Part shown: positions 1-6,469 of the stretch, piece after piece
How the letters are laid out: every line of letters starts with the position of its first letter
Numbering within the stretch: the first letter of the stretch is position 1
Source of the DNA: Bacteroidota bacterium
GTDB taxonomy: Bacteria > Bacteroidota > Bacteroidia > Chitinophagales > Chitinophagaceae
Assembly (NCBI GenBank): GCA_028877005.1
Contig: JAGWPI010000102.1
Span: forward strand, 1-11,842
Length of the DNA: 11,842 bases
Direction: 5' to 3'
Notes under the pieces: model-generated
The model's input: the letters and a program-made list of their open reading frames with translations, nothing else
What the model was told of the DNA's origin: nothing
Database searches by the model: none
Translations under genes and position numbers: made by a program

Positions 1-1533
1 GAAACTATTTTAGAAGTTCCTTTAACTACGCCCATTTTACCTAATAGCAAAACTGCTATGAAAGTTACTTTTAAAGCCCAAGTGCCTATACAAATTAGGC
101 GCAGTGGTCGCGATAATGCAGAAGGTATCAGGTATAGTATGAGCCAATGGTATCCTAAAATGGTGGAGTATGATTATCAAGGATGGAATGCTAACCCTTA
201 TATTGCTCGAGAATTTTATGGTGTTTGGGGTAATTTTAATGTAAAAATTACCATTGATAAAAACTACATGGTTGCCGCTACAGGTATTTTACAAAATGCA
301 GATGCTATTGGTTTTGGATATGAAAAATCTGGTGTAAAAGTTTCAGAACCCAAAACTAGCACACTTACATGGCATTTTATTGGTAATAACGTTCACGACT
401 TTGTGTGGGCAGCTGATCCTGATTACAAACATTTATCAAAAAAAATACGACCTGGTTTAACGTTGAATGTATTTTATAAAGCTGGCGATGCCCATACGGA
501 TAGTGCTTGGAAAAATGTATTATGGTCGGCTGAACACGTACTGCCATATATTGAAAAAAGATTTGGTGCTTATCCATACCCACAATACTCATTTATTCAA
601 GGCGGCGATGGTGGTATGGAATATGCAATGGCTACTCTTATTAAGGGTCCTAGTTTAGGTACTGTTTTTCATGAATGGATGCATAGTTGGTATCAACAAA
701 TTTTAGGTACCAATGAAAGCTTGTTTCCTTGGATGGATGAAGGTTTTACTACTTATGCTGAATCAGATGTAATGGCTTGGTATAATGAAAATATTGCTCA
801 AAATTCTCCCTACACAAGTATTCCCGTAAAAAATTATCTGAAAAATAAAGTAATTGCGGATGCCTATAAATTACCTAAAAATCAGTATGATAGTTACCAG
901 TCTTATTTTGCATTGGCCCGAAGCCCTTATGAAGAGCCTATGAGTACGCATGCTGATCATTATAATACCAACTTTGCCTACTCATTAGCAGCTTATAGCA
1001 AAGGGGCTGTATTTTTGGAACAATTAGGCTACATAATAAGCGATAGCTTGCGAAATAAAGTGCTGCTGGCTTATTATAATACTTGGAAATTTAAACATCC
1101 CAATGCCAACGATTTTATAAGGGTAGCCGAGAAAGTAAGTAACATTGAATTGGAATGGTACAAGGAATATTGGGTTTACAGTACCAAAACAATTGATTAT
1201 GGTATAGGCAATTTTAATGAAGTGAATAATCAAACTCAAATTACTTTAAAACGTATAGGTAAAATGCCCATGCCAATTGATGTATTGGTTACATATAAAG
1301 ATGGCACGTCAGAAATGCATTATATTCCTATGAATTTGATGTTTGGGATTAAGCCTGCTGAAGATTCAATTCCAAGAATTATTCATGCAGAATGGAAATG
1401 GACTGATCCGGAGTATATTTTTACTATTAGTAGGAGTATTCGGGATATTAGGTCTGTTGAAATTGATCCTTCGCAACGCATGGCAGATGTAAACAGAAGC
1501 AATAATAAATTAGTAGTTCCAGATACCAACTAA
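1..1533 (+). CDS. M1-family zinc metallopeptidase, 5'-truncated by window edge
   Basis: The reading frame is open from base 1, so the true start lies upstream; 510 residues are visible. Both hallmarks of gluzincin aminopeptidases of family M1 are present: a GGMEY exopeptidase motif (GAMEN equivalent, bases 610-624) and the zinc site HEWMH (670-684), with the third zinc ligand Glu in the MDEGF segment at 739-741, giving HExxH-x18-E. The expected role is removal of N-terminal residues from peptides by a Zn-activated water. Bacteroidota M1 enzymes of this type are usually about 600-650 residues and often exported, so roughly 100 residues, including any signal peptide, are probably missing (inference). 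The conserved-looking tail with VEIDPSQRMADVN supports an intact C-terminus. It is followed directly by an intrinsic terminator and faces rsmG tail to tail. The family call is secure; the substrate is unknown. Confidence 0.93.
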   Translation, partial: ETILEVPLTTPILPNSKTAMKVTFKAQVPIQIRRSGRDNAEGIRYSMSQWYPKMVEYDYQGWNANPYIAREFYGVWGNFNVKITIDKNYMVAATGILQNADAIGFGYEKSGVKVSEPKTSTLTWHFIGNNVHDFVWAADPDYKHLSKKIRPGLTLNVFYKAGDAHTDSAWKNVLWSAEHVLPYIEKRFGAYPYPQYSFIQGGDGGMEYAMATLIKGPSLGTVFHEWMHSWYQQILGTNESLFPWMDEGFTTYAESDVMAWYNENIAQNSPYTSIPVKNYLKNKVIADAYKLPKNQYDSYQSYFALARSPYEEPMSTHADHYNTNFAYSLAAYSKGAVFLEQLGYIISDSLRNKVLLAYYNTWKFKHPNANDFIRVAEKVSNIELEWYKEYWVYSTKTIDYGIGNFNEVNNQTQITLKRIGKMPMPIDVLVTYKDGTSEMHYIPMNLMFGIKPAEDSIPRIIHAEWKWTDPEYIFTISRSIRDIRSVEIDPSQRMADVNRSNNKLVVPDTN

Positions 1534-1560
1534 ACAATAAATTAGAATAGTATTAATTAG

Positions 1561-1591
1561 GCTATCTCAACAATTTGAGGTAGCTTTTTTT
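1561..1591 (+). terminator. Intrinsic terminator after the M1 peptidase
   Basis: A 10-bp stem (bases 1561-1570 pairing with 1575-1584, one G-U wobble) closes a CAAT loop and is followed by seven T residues (1585-1591). It lies 27 bases after the peptidase stop codon. No comparable T-run follows it on the other strand, so it should serve the + strand gene only. Confidence 0.85.
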
Positions 1592-1663
1592 GCGCATTTA
1601 GGTTGTGAGAAAGTATTAAATTTAAAATAATTTTTAAAATTTTAGTTTACCCGCTAATCTTTT

Positions 1664-2296
1664 TCATCTTTTTACATATACAATATATTTTTCTTGAAAA
1701 AAGGGTTCGGGGAAAATATCATAAATGCTATAAAGAGTAGGGCGGGTTAAACTTTCGGAAATTTCCTGATGTAGGTCGCCACCTTTTAAACATATTAAAC
1801 CACTTGGTAAATTATCACCAACTTTATCACCTCCTTTTTTAAGTAGAGGCTTGCCCCATTGCCATAAATCCTTAAGTGGTGCAACAGCCCTACTAATAGC
1901 ATAGTCAAACTTTCTGTTTTTAATTTGTTCAACACGGGTATGTTGTATGGTAACATTGTGAATTTTGGCGCCTTCACAAATGGCCGATACAACAGAAAGT
2001 TTCTTGGCAATACTATCCACTAAATGAAATTTAACATCCGGGAAAAAAATGGCCAAGGGTATACCCGGAAATCCTCCGCCACATCCAATATCAATAATTT
2101 CCGAACCAGGTGCAAAACCTGTAATGGCGGCTATACTTAGCGAGTGTAACACATGATGCAAATAAATGCTGTCAATATCTTTTCTGGAAATAACATTAAT
2201 TTTTTCGTTCCATTCCTTATAAAGCGTTGCCAAAGCAGCTAATTGCTGTTGCTGTTGTTCTGTAAAATCAGTAAAATACTGTAAGATTTTATCCAT
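1664..2296 (-). CDS. rsmG: 16S rRNA (guanine527-N7)-methyltransferase RsmG (GidB)
   Basis: This SAM-dependent enzyme methylates N7 of G527 in the 530 loop of 16S rRNA; loss of the family confers low-level streptomycin resistance in other bacteria. The 210-residue length is typical. Visible motifs in order are NVISRKD (34-40) and HHVLHSL (47-53), the Rossmann SAM loop DIGCGGGFPGIP (69-80), the acidic end of strand 2 in VDSIAKKL (93-100), SRAVAPL (135-141) and LKGGDL (170-175). A run of five Gln near the N-terminus (14-18) and a slightly long loop before LKGGDL are minor variations. It starts 24 bases after the glycosyltransferase stop on the same strand, so it is probably cotranscribed with that gene. 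No clear - strand terminator is seen beyond its stop. Confidence 0.97.
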   Translation of the reverse strand: MDKILQYFTDFTEQQQQQLAALATLYKEWNEKINVISRKDIDSIYLHHVLHSLSIAAITGFAPGSEIIDIGCGGGFPGIPLAIFFPDVKFHLVDSIAKKLSVVSAICEGAKIHNVTIQHTRVEQIKNRKFDYAISRAVAPLKDLWQWGKPLLKKGGDKVGDNLPSGLICLKGGDLHQEISESLTRPTLYSIYDIFPEPFFQEKYIVYVKR

Positions 2297-2320
2297 ATAT
2301 CATTATAAGTGGTCAATCAA

Positions 2321-3451
2321 TCAGCTCCAGGTTTTTTTAGGTTTTTTCCATAAAGCAGGAAAAAATAAGATATAATAAAAAAACATCCAAATGTCAAATA
2401 ATATAAATAGAGGCCATAAATCTTTTTCATTTAACTTTTTCATGGCATGATAAAAAATTATACCTTGTATAAGTAATCTACTTCCGAAAACTGCAAGTGT
2501 AATCCACCAATTAAAAAAAATAATACTAGCTACCAACAAAGGGTAAATCCAGAAAAAACTAAATGTATATAATCCGAGCCAGAATTTATGTTTAAATTGG
2601 TAGTATTTTGAGGTAGAGTAATGTCTGTTTTTTTGTTTCATCCAGTCGCGCCATGATTGTTTAGGTTCACTTAGGGTAAAGGCCTCCGGATCAAGTACTA
2701 TTGCTGTATTAATTTTTGTTGCTACTTTATTAATAAACAAATCATCATCGCCACCCGGAATTTGGTTCATGGATGAAAATCCCTTGTTTCTAATGAACAA
2801 ATCCCTTTTATAACTCAAATTCCTTCCTACACCCATGTAGGGCATTCCTGCTAAAGCATATGAAAAATATTGCAGTGCAGTATGAAAAGTTTCAAATCGA
2901 ATTATTTTATTGAGGAATCCCGACTTTTTATGATAAGCACCATACCCTAACACAATTTCAATGCCCGGGGTATATGCGGCCTGCATTTTTTGAATCCATA
3001 ATTCACTGGCAGGAACACAATCCGCATCTGTTAATAATAGATACTCATATTTTGCACTTTTTATACCCATGGATAGTGGAAACTTTTTTCCGGTAATTAA
3101 TTTAGCTTCTTGGGTTAATTCAACAATATGTATGTGCGGAAATATAGCTTTTAACTCATCTAAAATATATTTTGATTCGTCGGTTGAATTATCATTCACT
3201 ACCACTACTTCATGGGTGCCATCATATTCCTGCACCAATATGCCCGGAAGATTTTTTACTAAATTAGCTGCCTCATCTCTGGCACATACAATAATCGATA
3301 TGGGCTTTTTGTCTGTACTATCTGCATTTTTGTTTTTATAAAATGCCGTTTTGCTAAATAAAAATAAATAATATATAACCTGAATGCCAATGCATACACA
3401 GAATGTAACAAAAATATAAAATGGAATAGGGTAGGGTAAAGTTATTGTCAT
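2321..3451 (-). CDS. Membrane-anchored family 2 glycosyltransferase
   Basis: This 376-residue protein has an N-terminal transmembrane helix (about 10-33), a GT-A catalytic domain (about 50-280) and two or three C-terminal membrane helices (about 290-315, 316-335, 345-366). GT2 features are the opening strand SIIVCARDEA (52-61), VNDNSTD (85-91), the metal-binding TDAD (141-144), GGDDD (233-237) as the acceptor/base region, and QKNRH (273-277) resembling the QxxRW motif of processive or membrane GT2 enzymes. It probably transfers a sugar from a nucleotide donor to a lipid or polysaccharide acceptor at the cytoplasmic membrane; the substrate cannot be read from the sequence. The start ATG sits 4 bases after a TATTTTTG box, which supports this start. 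It probably forms an operon with rsmG downstream. Confidence 0.88.
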   Translation of the reverse strand: MTITLPYPIPFYIFVTFCVCIGIQVIYYLFLFSKTAFYKNKNADSTDKKPISIIVCARDEAANLVKNLPGILVQEYDGTHEVVVVNDNSTDESKYILDELKAIFPHIHIVELTQEAKLITGKKFPLSMGIKSAKYEYLLLTDADCVPASELWIQKMQAAYTPGIEIVLGYGAYHKKSGFLNKIIRFETFHTALQYFSYALAGMPYMGVGRNLSYKRDLFIRNKGFSSMNQIPGGDDDLFINKVATKINTAIVLDPEAFTLSEPKQSWRDWMKQKNRHYSTSKYYQFKHKFWLGLYTFSFFWIYPLLVASIIFFNWWITLAVFGSRLLIQGIIFYHAMKKLNEKDLWPLFILFDIWMFFYYILFFPALWKKPKKTWS

Positions 3452-3455
3452 GGTG

Positions 3456-3463
3456 CAAAAATA
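3456..3463 (-). promoter_or_regulatory. Bacteroidota-type -7 box before the glycosyltransferase
   Basis: Read on the - strand this is TATTTTTG, matching the Bacteroidota -7 consensus TAnnTTTG. Only four bases separate it from the ATG at 3451, so transcription would begin at or next to the start codon (leaderless). No clear -33 TTG is present at the usual spacing, which limits confidence. Confidence 0.5.
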
Positions 3464-3500
3464 GCTTACACAATCACTTGCTTATTATAGTTGGATGCTT

Positions 3501-3509
3501 TGTGGATAA
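3501..3509 (-). other. Perfect DnaA-box 9-mer in the divergent intergenic region
   Basis: TGTGGATAA on the + strand is the reverse complement of TTATCCACA, the canonical high-affinity DnaA box. It lies between the divergent glycosyltransferase and tgt promoters. A single 9-mer can occur by chance (about 0.1 expected per 12 kb on both strands at equal base composition), so function is unproven. Confidence 0.35.
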
Positions 3510-3577
3510 CAATTGCAAAACCCATTCATTTTTTCAATGGTTTTTAATAAGCCAATGGGCTGCAAAGCATATATACT

Positions 3578-3585
3578 TATTTTTG
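3578..3585 (+). promoter_or_regulatory. Bacteroidota-type -7 box before tgt
   Basis: TATTTTTG matches TAnnTTTG and is followed six bases later by the tgt ATG at 3592. It mirrors the box of the divergent glycosyltransferase (shared TATTTTTGCA). A convincing -33 element is not seen. A start site here would leave almost no 5' leader. Confidence 0.5.
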
Positions 3586-3591
3586 CAACTT

Positions 3592-4731
3592 ATGCCGCAG
3601 TTAAAATTTAGTATTCAAGAAACCGATATTGCCAGCCATGCAAGGGCAGGAACAATTATAACTGATCATGGAACCATTCAAACTCCCATATTTATGCCGG
3701 TTGGTACAGTTGGTTCTGTGAAAGCAGTTACCCAACAGCAATTGGAAATGGATGTCCATGCCCAAATTATTCTAGGTAATACTTATCACCTTTATTTAAG
3801 ACCAGGAATTGAAATCTTGAATAAGGCCGGTGGGTTGCACCAATTCATGGGTTGGCATAAACCTATTTTAACCGATAGTGGAGGCTATCAGGTATTTTCA
3901 CTTGCCTCTCAAAGAAAAATAAGGGAGGAGGGTGTTACTTTTCAATCGCATATAGATGGTAGTCGGCATCTTTTTACACCCGAAAATGTAATGGATATTC
4001 AACGAAATATTGGGGCTGATATTATTATGGCTTTTGATGAATGCCCTCCCTATCCATCTGATTATACTTATGCTAAAAATAGCATGGAACTTACTCATCG
4101 CTGGCTTAACCGATGCATAAATCGTTTGGCTGAAACTCCCGATTTATATGGGTATACACAAAATTTATTTCCTATAGTACAAGGGGGCACTTACAAAGAT
4201 TTACGTACCGCTTCTGCAGAATTTATTGCCTCAAAAAATACCGCTGGTAATGCCATTGGTGGGCTATCTGTTGGCGAGCCAGAAGCATTAATGTACGAAT
4301 ATACTGCTTTATGTTGTTCATTGCTTCCGTTTAATAAACCCCGATATCTAATGGGTGTTGGCACCCCTTGGAATATTTTAGAAGGCATTGCATTAGGTGT
4401 GGATATGTTTGACTGCGTAATGCCAACAAGAAATGGTCGCAATGGCATGCTTTTTACATCAAATGGAGTAATCAATATCAAGAATAAAAAATGGGCCAAT
4501 GATTTTTCTGTTATTGATAATGGTATTCCATCCAATATTAGTAATTATTATTCTAAAGCTTATTTAAGGCATTTGTTTGTAGCTAATGAAATTTTAGCTT
4601 TACAAATTGCCAGCTTACACAATCTTTCCTTTTATTTATGGTTAGTTAGGGAAGCGCGTAGCCAAATATTGCAGCACAATTTTTATAATTGGAAACAAAA
4701 TATAATACCCTTGTTAAAGCAACGTTTATAA
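3592..4731 (+). CDS. tgt: tRNA-guanine(34) transglycosylase (queuosine biosynthesis)
   Basis: Tgt swaps guanine 34 in tRNAs with GUN anticodons (Asp, Asn, His, Tyr) for preQ1. The frame is open from an ATG at 3445, but homology begins at MPQLKF, so the start is placed at 3592 (379 residues, normal family size), just after a -7 box. Visible motifs are TDSGGYQVFSL with catalytic Asp95, the Gly-rich GGLSVGEP, and FDCVMPTRNGRNG with the nucleophile Asp274. The C-terminal zinc module is degenerate: the usual CxCxxC just before YSKAYLRHL is Ile312, Ser314 and Ser317, although the His of LHNL (His343) remains. The enzyme therefore probably binds no structural zinc; I recall the same in other Bacteroidota Tgt proteins, so this is likely lineage-typical and not decay. 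The LptF/G-type permease downstream is a neighbour I recall in this phylum. Confidence 0.96.
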   Translation: MPQLKFSIQETDIASHARAGTIITDHGTIQTPIFMPVGTVGSVKAVTQQQLEMDVHAQIILGNTYHLYLRPGIEILNKAGGLHQFMGWHKPILTDSGGYQVFSLASQRKIREEGVTFQSHIDGSRHLFTPENVMDIQRNIGADIIMAFDECPPYPSDYTYAKNSMELTHRWLNRCINRLAETPDLYGYTQNLFPIVQGGTYKDLRTASAEFIASKNTAGNAIGGLSVGEPEALMYEYTALCCSLLPFNKPRYLMGVGTPWNILEGIALGVDMFDCVMPTRNGRNGMLFTSNGVINIKNKKWANDFSVIDNGIPSNISNYYSKAYLRHLFVANEILALQIASLHNLSFYLWLVREARSQILQHNFYNWKQNIIPLLKQRL

Positions 4732-4800
4732 ATTATATGTAGAATTATAGTATTTTTTCTACTATTTATAAAATTATGTATATAATAATTTATATAAATT
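4732..4800. other. Extremely AT-rich block downstream of tgt
   Basis: Only about 6 of these 69 bases are G or C, far below the surrounding genes. No ORF of note and no perfect long hairpin is present. Its right end merges into a TAAATTTG promoter-like box and a DnaA-box-like 9-mer. It could be a promoter UP-like region, an easily melted element, or simply relaxed intergenic sequence. Confidence 0.5.
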
Positions 4801-4802
4801 TG
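4795..4802 (+). promoter_or_regulatory. Candidate -7 box for a transcript inside the tgt-permease gap
   Basis: TAAATTTG fits TAnnTTTG exactly. A start site about six bases downstream would give a transcript of roughly 145 bases ending at the terminator at 4926-4952. No TTG lies at the ideal -33 distance, and in such AT-rich DNA the motif can occur by chance. Confidence 0.3.
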
Positions 4803-4838
4803 TGAATAAGAAAATCGACTGGCTACAACTTATCCACT
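4801..4838. other. Two DnaA-box-like 9-mers
   Basis: TGTGAATAA (4801-4809) is the reverse complement of TTATTCACA, fitting the relaxed consensus TTATNCACA. TTATCCACT (4830-4838) differs from the canonical box only at the last base. They lie directly beside the AT-rich block. A further near-match, TTATCCACC, occurs at 5185-5193 inside the permease gene. Confidence 0.3.
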
Positions 4839-4952
4839 ATTCAATAAAAAGTAGTGCATTTATAAAAAAAAGATTAGTTTTATATCACATTACTAATCTG
4901 TTACCTGTGAAATGCATTTCCCCCTACATCCATTTTAATGGATGTTTTTTTT
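4808..4952 (+). ncRNA. Candidate structured small RNA (approximate 5' end)
   Basis: The stretch has no convincing ORF but contains nested complementary segments. TGCATTT (4855-4861) pairs with AAATGCA (4910-4916); inside it AGATTAGT (4871-4878) pairs perfectly with ACTAATCT (4892-4899) around a 13-base loop, leaving an internal loop of about 9 and 10 bases. A smaller 5-bp stem (CACTA/TAGTG) is possible just upstream. The element ends in a strong intrinsic terminator and is preceded by a TAnnTTTG box. I cannot assign it to a known RNA family. It could instead be part of a long tgt 3' UTR. Confidence 0.3.
4926..4952 (+). terminator. Strong intrinsic terminator between tgt and the permease
   Basis: A perfect 9-bp inverted repeat (4926-4934 with 4937-4945) with a minimal loop is followed by an eight-T run through 4952. 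It lies almost 200 bases after the tgt stop, unusually far for a tgt terminator. It may therefore end a separate short transcript. Confidence 0.85.
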
Positions 4953-5005
4953 ACAAACGTAATATGCTTTAACAGCTTGTTACTAAATAATGTTTGCGCA
5001 GCCAC

Positions 5006-5013
5006 TATCTTTG
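5006..5013 (+). promoter_or_regulatory. Candidate -7 box for the LptF/G-type permease
   Basis: TATCTTTG fits TAnnTTTG, beyond the terminator and 135 bases before the permease ATG. The nearest upstream TTGs are at 4994-4996 (too close) and 4977-4979 (spacer of 26, somewhat long), so the -33 element is uncertain. Confidence 0.4.
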
Positions 5014-5029
5014 TATTTGTGTGTTTACT

Positions 5030-5044
5030 AAAACAAGTTGTTTT
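5030..5044. repeat. 15-base palindrome in the permease leader
   Basis: AAAACAA-G-TTGTTTT is a perfect 7-1-7 inverted repeat starting about 17 bases after the candidate -7 box. The one-base centre makes a tight RNA hairpin unlikely and suits a dimeric DNA-binding protein better. No second copy was noticed in the window. Confidence 0.3.
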
Positions 5045-5148
5045 ACGTGTAAGCAATTTTGTTTTTAACCTATTATTTTAAAAATCATTTATTGTAAACG
5101 TATCAATTACAAAAATTACCGGATTGTAAAGCCGTGCTATAAAAAAGT

Positions 5149-6252
5149 ATGAAAAAAATTGACTGGTATATTATTAAAAAATTTTTATCCACCTTTTTCT
5201 TTTCTATTTTTTTATTTACTGTAATAGCAGTAGTGGTTGATATTAGTGAAAAGGCAGATGATTTTGCAAAATCCGGATTAAGTGCCAGTGCCATTGTTAC
5301 TCAATATTATTTTGGATTTGTACCGTATATTTTAGCCTTACTGTTTCCGTTGTTTATTTTTATTGCTGTCATATTTTTTACATCTAAAATGGCAGGTAGA
5401 AGTGAAATTGTGGCTATTTTGGCAAGCGGTACTTCTTACAACCGTTGGTTGCGGCCTTATTGGATAGCAGGTATTTTACTTGCACTTATTTTGCTAGTGG
5501 CCAATTTATATGTTGTGCCTAAGGCCAATGTTATTCGTGGAAATTTTGAGGCCAAATACCTAGATCCAAATTCTTCATATGAAACACTAACCAAAAGTAG
5601 AAATGGCAGTGGAAGCGATTTCTACATGAAGGTAGATTCATTTACTTATGCAGGTATTTATAATTATGATACTATCAGTAAGAGGGGTGGTCCAATTTTT
5701 TTAGATGAAATTAGAAATAACCAAATGGTAAAAAATACCCGTGCCGAAGGCTTATCATGGGATACATTAACAAAGAAGTGGAAATTAGAATATGTAATTG
5801 AACGTAATTTACTACCCCTAGGTGAAAATATAAGAATGTTACCAGCCTTGTATAAAAATCTAAATTTTACACCCCTCGATATTCGTCAAGATAAGTACAC
5901 GAAAGATAAATTAACATCACCTCAATTAGCACATTTTATAAAATTACAAGAATTACGAGGCGCTGAAGGGCTGAATGAATTAAAAGTAGAAGCAGGTAGG
6001 CGCTATGCAACACCCATTACTGTAATATTGTTAACATTAATTGGTGCTATTGTAGCAGGTAGAAAAGTGCGAGGAGGCAGCGGTTTGCACTTGGCGGTAG
6101 GGTTTGTAATTGCTGCTTTGTTTATTATAACTGATAAATTTTCTACTATATTTTCTACTAAAGGCAACCTGCCTCCCGAAATTGCACCATGGATTCCCAA
6201 TATACTTTTTTTGTTTGTTGTATTTTACCTCTACCGTAAAGCTCCAAAATAG
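5149..6252 (+). CDS. LptF/LptG-family permease (YjgP/YjgQ)
   Basis: This 367-residue integral membrane protein has the LptF/LptG layout: three N-terminal helices (about 12-31, 53-78, 103-124), a periplasmic beta-rich domain (about 125-280), and three C-terminal helices (about 288-304, 312-328, 345-362). The family motif region EAGRRYATPITVILLTLIGA (281-300) opens the C-terminal half. In Gram-negative bacteria LptF and LptG form the membrane part of the LptB2FG ABC transporter that pulls LPS from the inner membrane toward the LptC-A-D bridge. Which of the two this is cannot be decided from one sequence, so no symbol is given. No partner permease or ATPase gene is in the window. The start at MKKIDWYIIKKF is the natural one: a short basic N-terminus leading straight into helix 1. 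A second copy elsewhere in the genome is expected. Confidence 0.9.
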   Translation: MKKIDWYIIKKFLSTFFFSIFLFTVIAVVVDISEKADDFAKSGLSASAIVTQYYFGFVPYILALLFPLFIFIAVIFFTSKMAGRSEIVAILASGTSYNRWLRPYWIAGILLALILLVANLYVVPKANVIRGNFEAKYLDPNSSYETLTKSRNGSGSDFYMKVDSFTYAGIYNYDTISKRGGPIFLDEIRNNQMVKNTRAEGLSWDTLTKKWKLEYVIERNLLPLGENIRMLPALYKNLNFTPLDIRQDKYTKDKLTSPQLAHFIKLQELRGAEGLNELKVEAGRRYATPITVILLTLIGAIVAGRKVRGGSGLHLAVGFVIAALFIITDKFSTIFSTKGNLPPEIAPWIPNILFLFVVFYLYRKAPK

Positions 6253-6295
6253 TTCCACTCATCAAATTATTGTTATAAAGAGTCAACTTATAACT

Positions 6296-6316
6296 ATTTG
6301 TTTTGTTTCAACAAAT
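6296..6316 (+). terminator. Weak hairpin after the permease gene
   Basis: ATTTGTT (6296-6302) pairs with AACAAAT (6310-6316) around a seven-base loop, followed shortly by TCTTTT. The stem is AT-rich and the T-run interrupted, so this is at best a weak terminator. The rest of the 217-base gap to citrate synthase shows no further clear element. Confidence 0.25.
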
Positions 6317-6469
6317 AAGTTCTTTTACCTTTATAGCCACTAATTATCCATTTTGGAAAGCAATAAATTTATCTACCTGCATCAGTTATTGCTCATCCTT
6401 CAGTTCTTTTTTAGATAAGTGTCATCAGTTATTTAAAATCAATATTTATCGAATATAAAAACTTGCACA

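Noticed and set aside
1024..1239. Short antisense ORFs inside the M1 peptidase (also 377-592 and 467-658)
   Set aside because: They overlap a clearly coding gene and their translations show no recognisable domain or start context.
1631..1663. Terminator for rsmG on the - strand
   Set aside because: The A/T-rich self-complementary stretch and a 4-bp TTAG/CTAA stem are too weak to call.
3445..3591. N-terminal extension of Tgt (start at 3445)
   Set aside because: The 49 extra residues have no family match, would overlap the divergent gene's start, and contain the tgt promoter box; the family sequence begins at Met 3592.
3452..3591. preQ1 riboswitch upstream of tgt
   Set aside because: The -7 box is six bases from the ATG, leaving no room for a leader, and no preQ1-type pseudoknot followed by a start or terminator was seen.
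5103..5294. Antisense ORF over the permease start
   Set aside because: Its translation has no family features and it is explained as a shadow of the permease frame and its leader.
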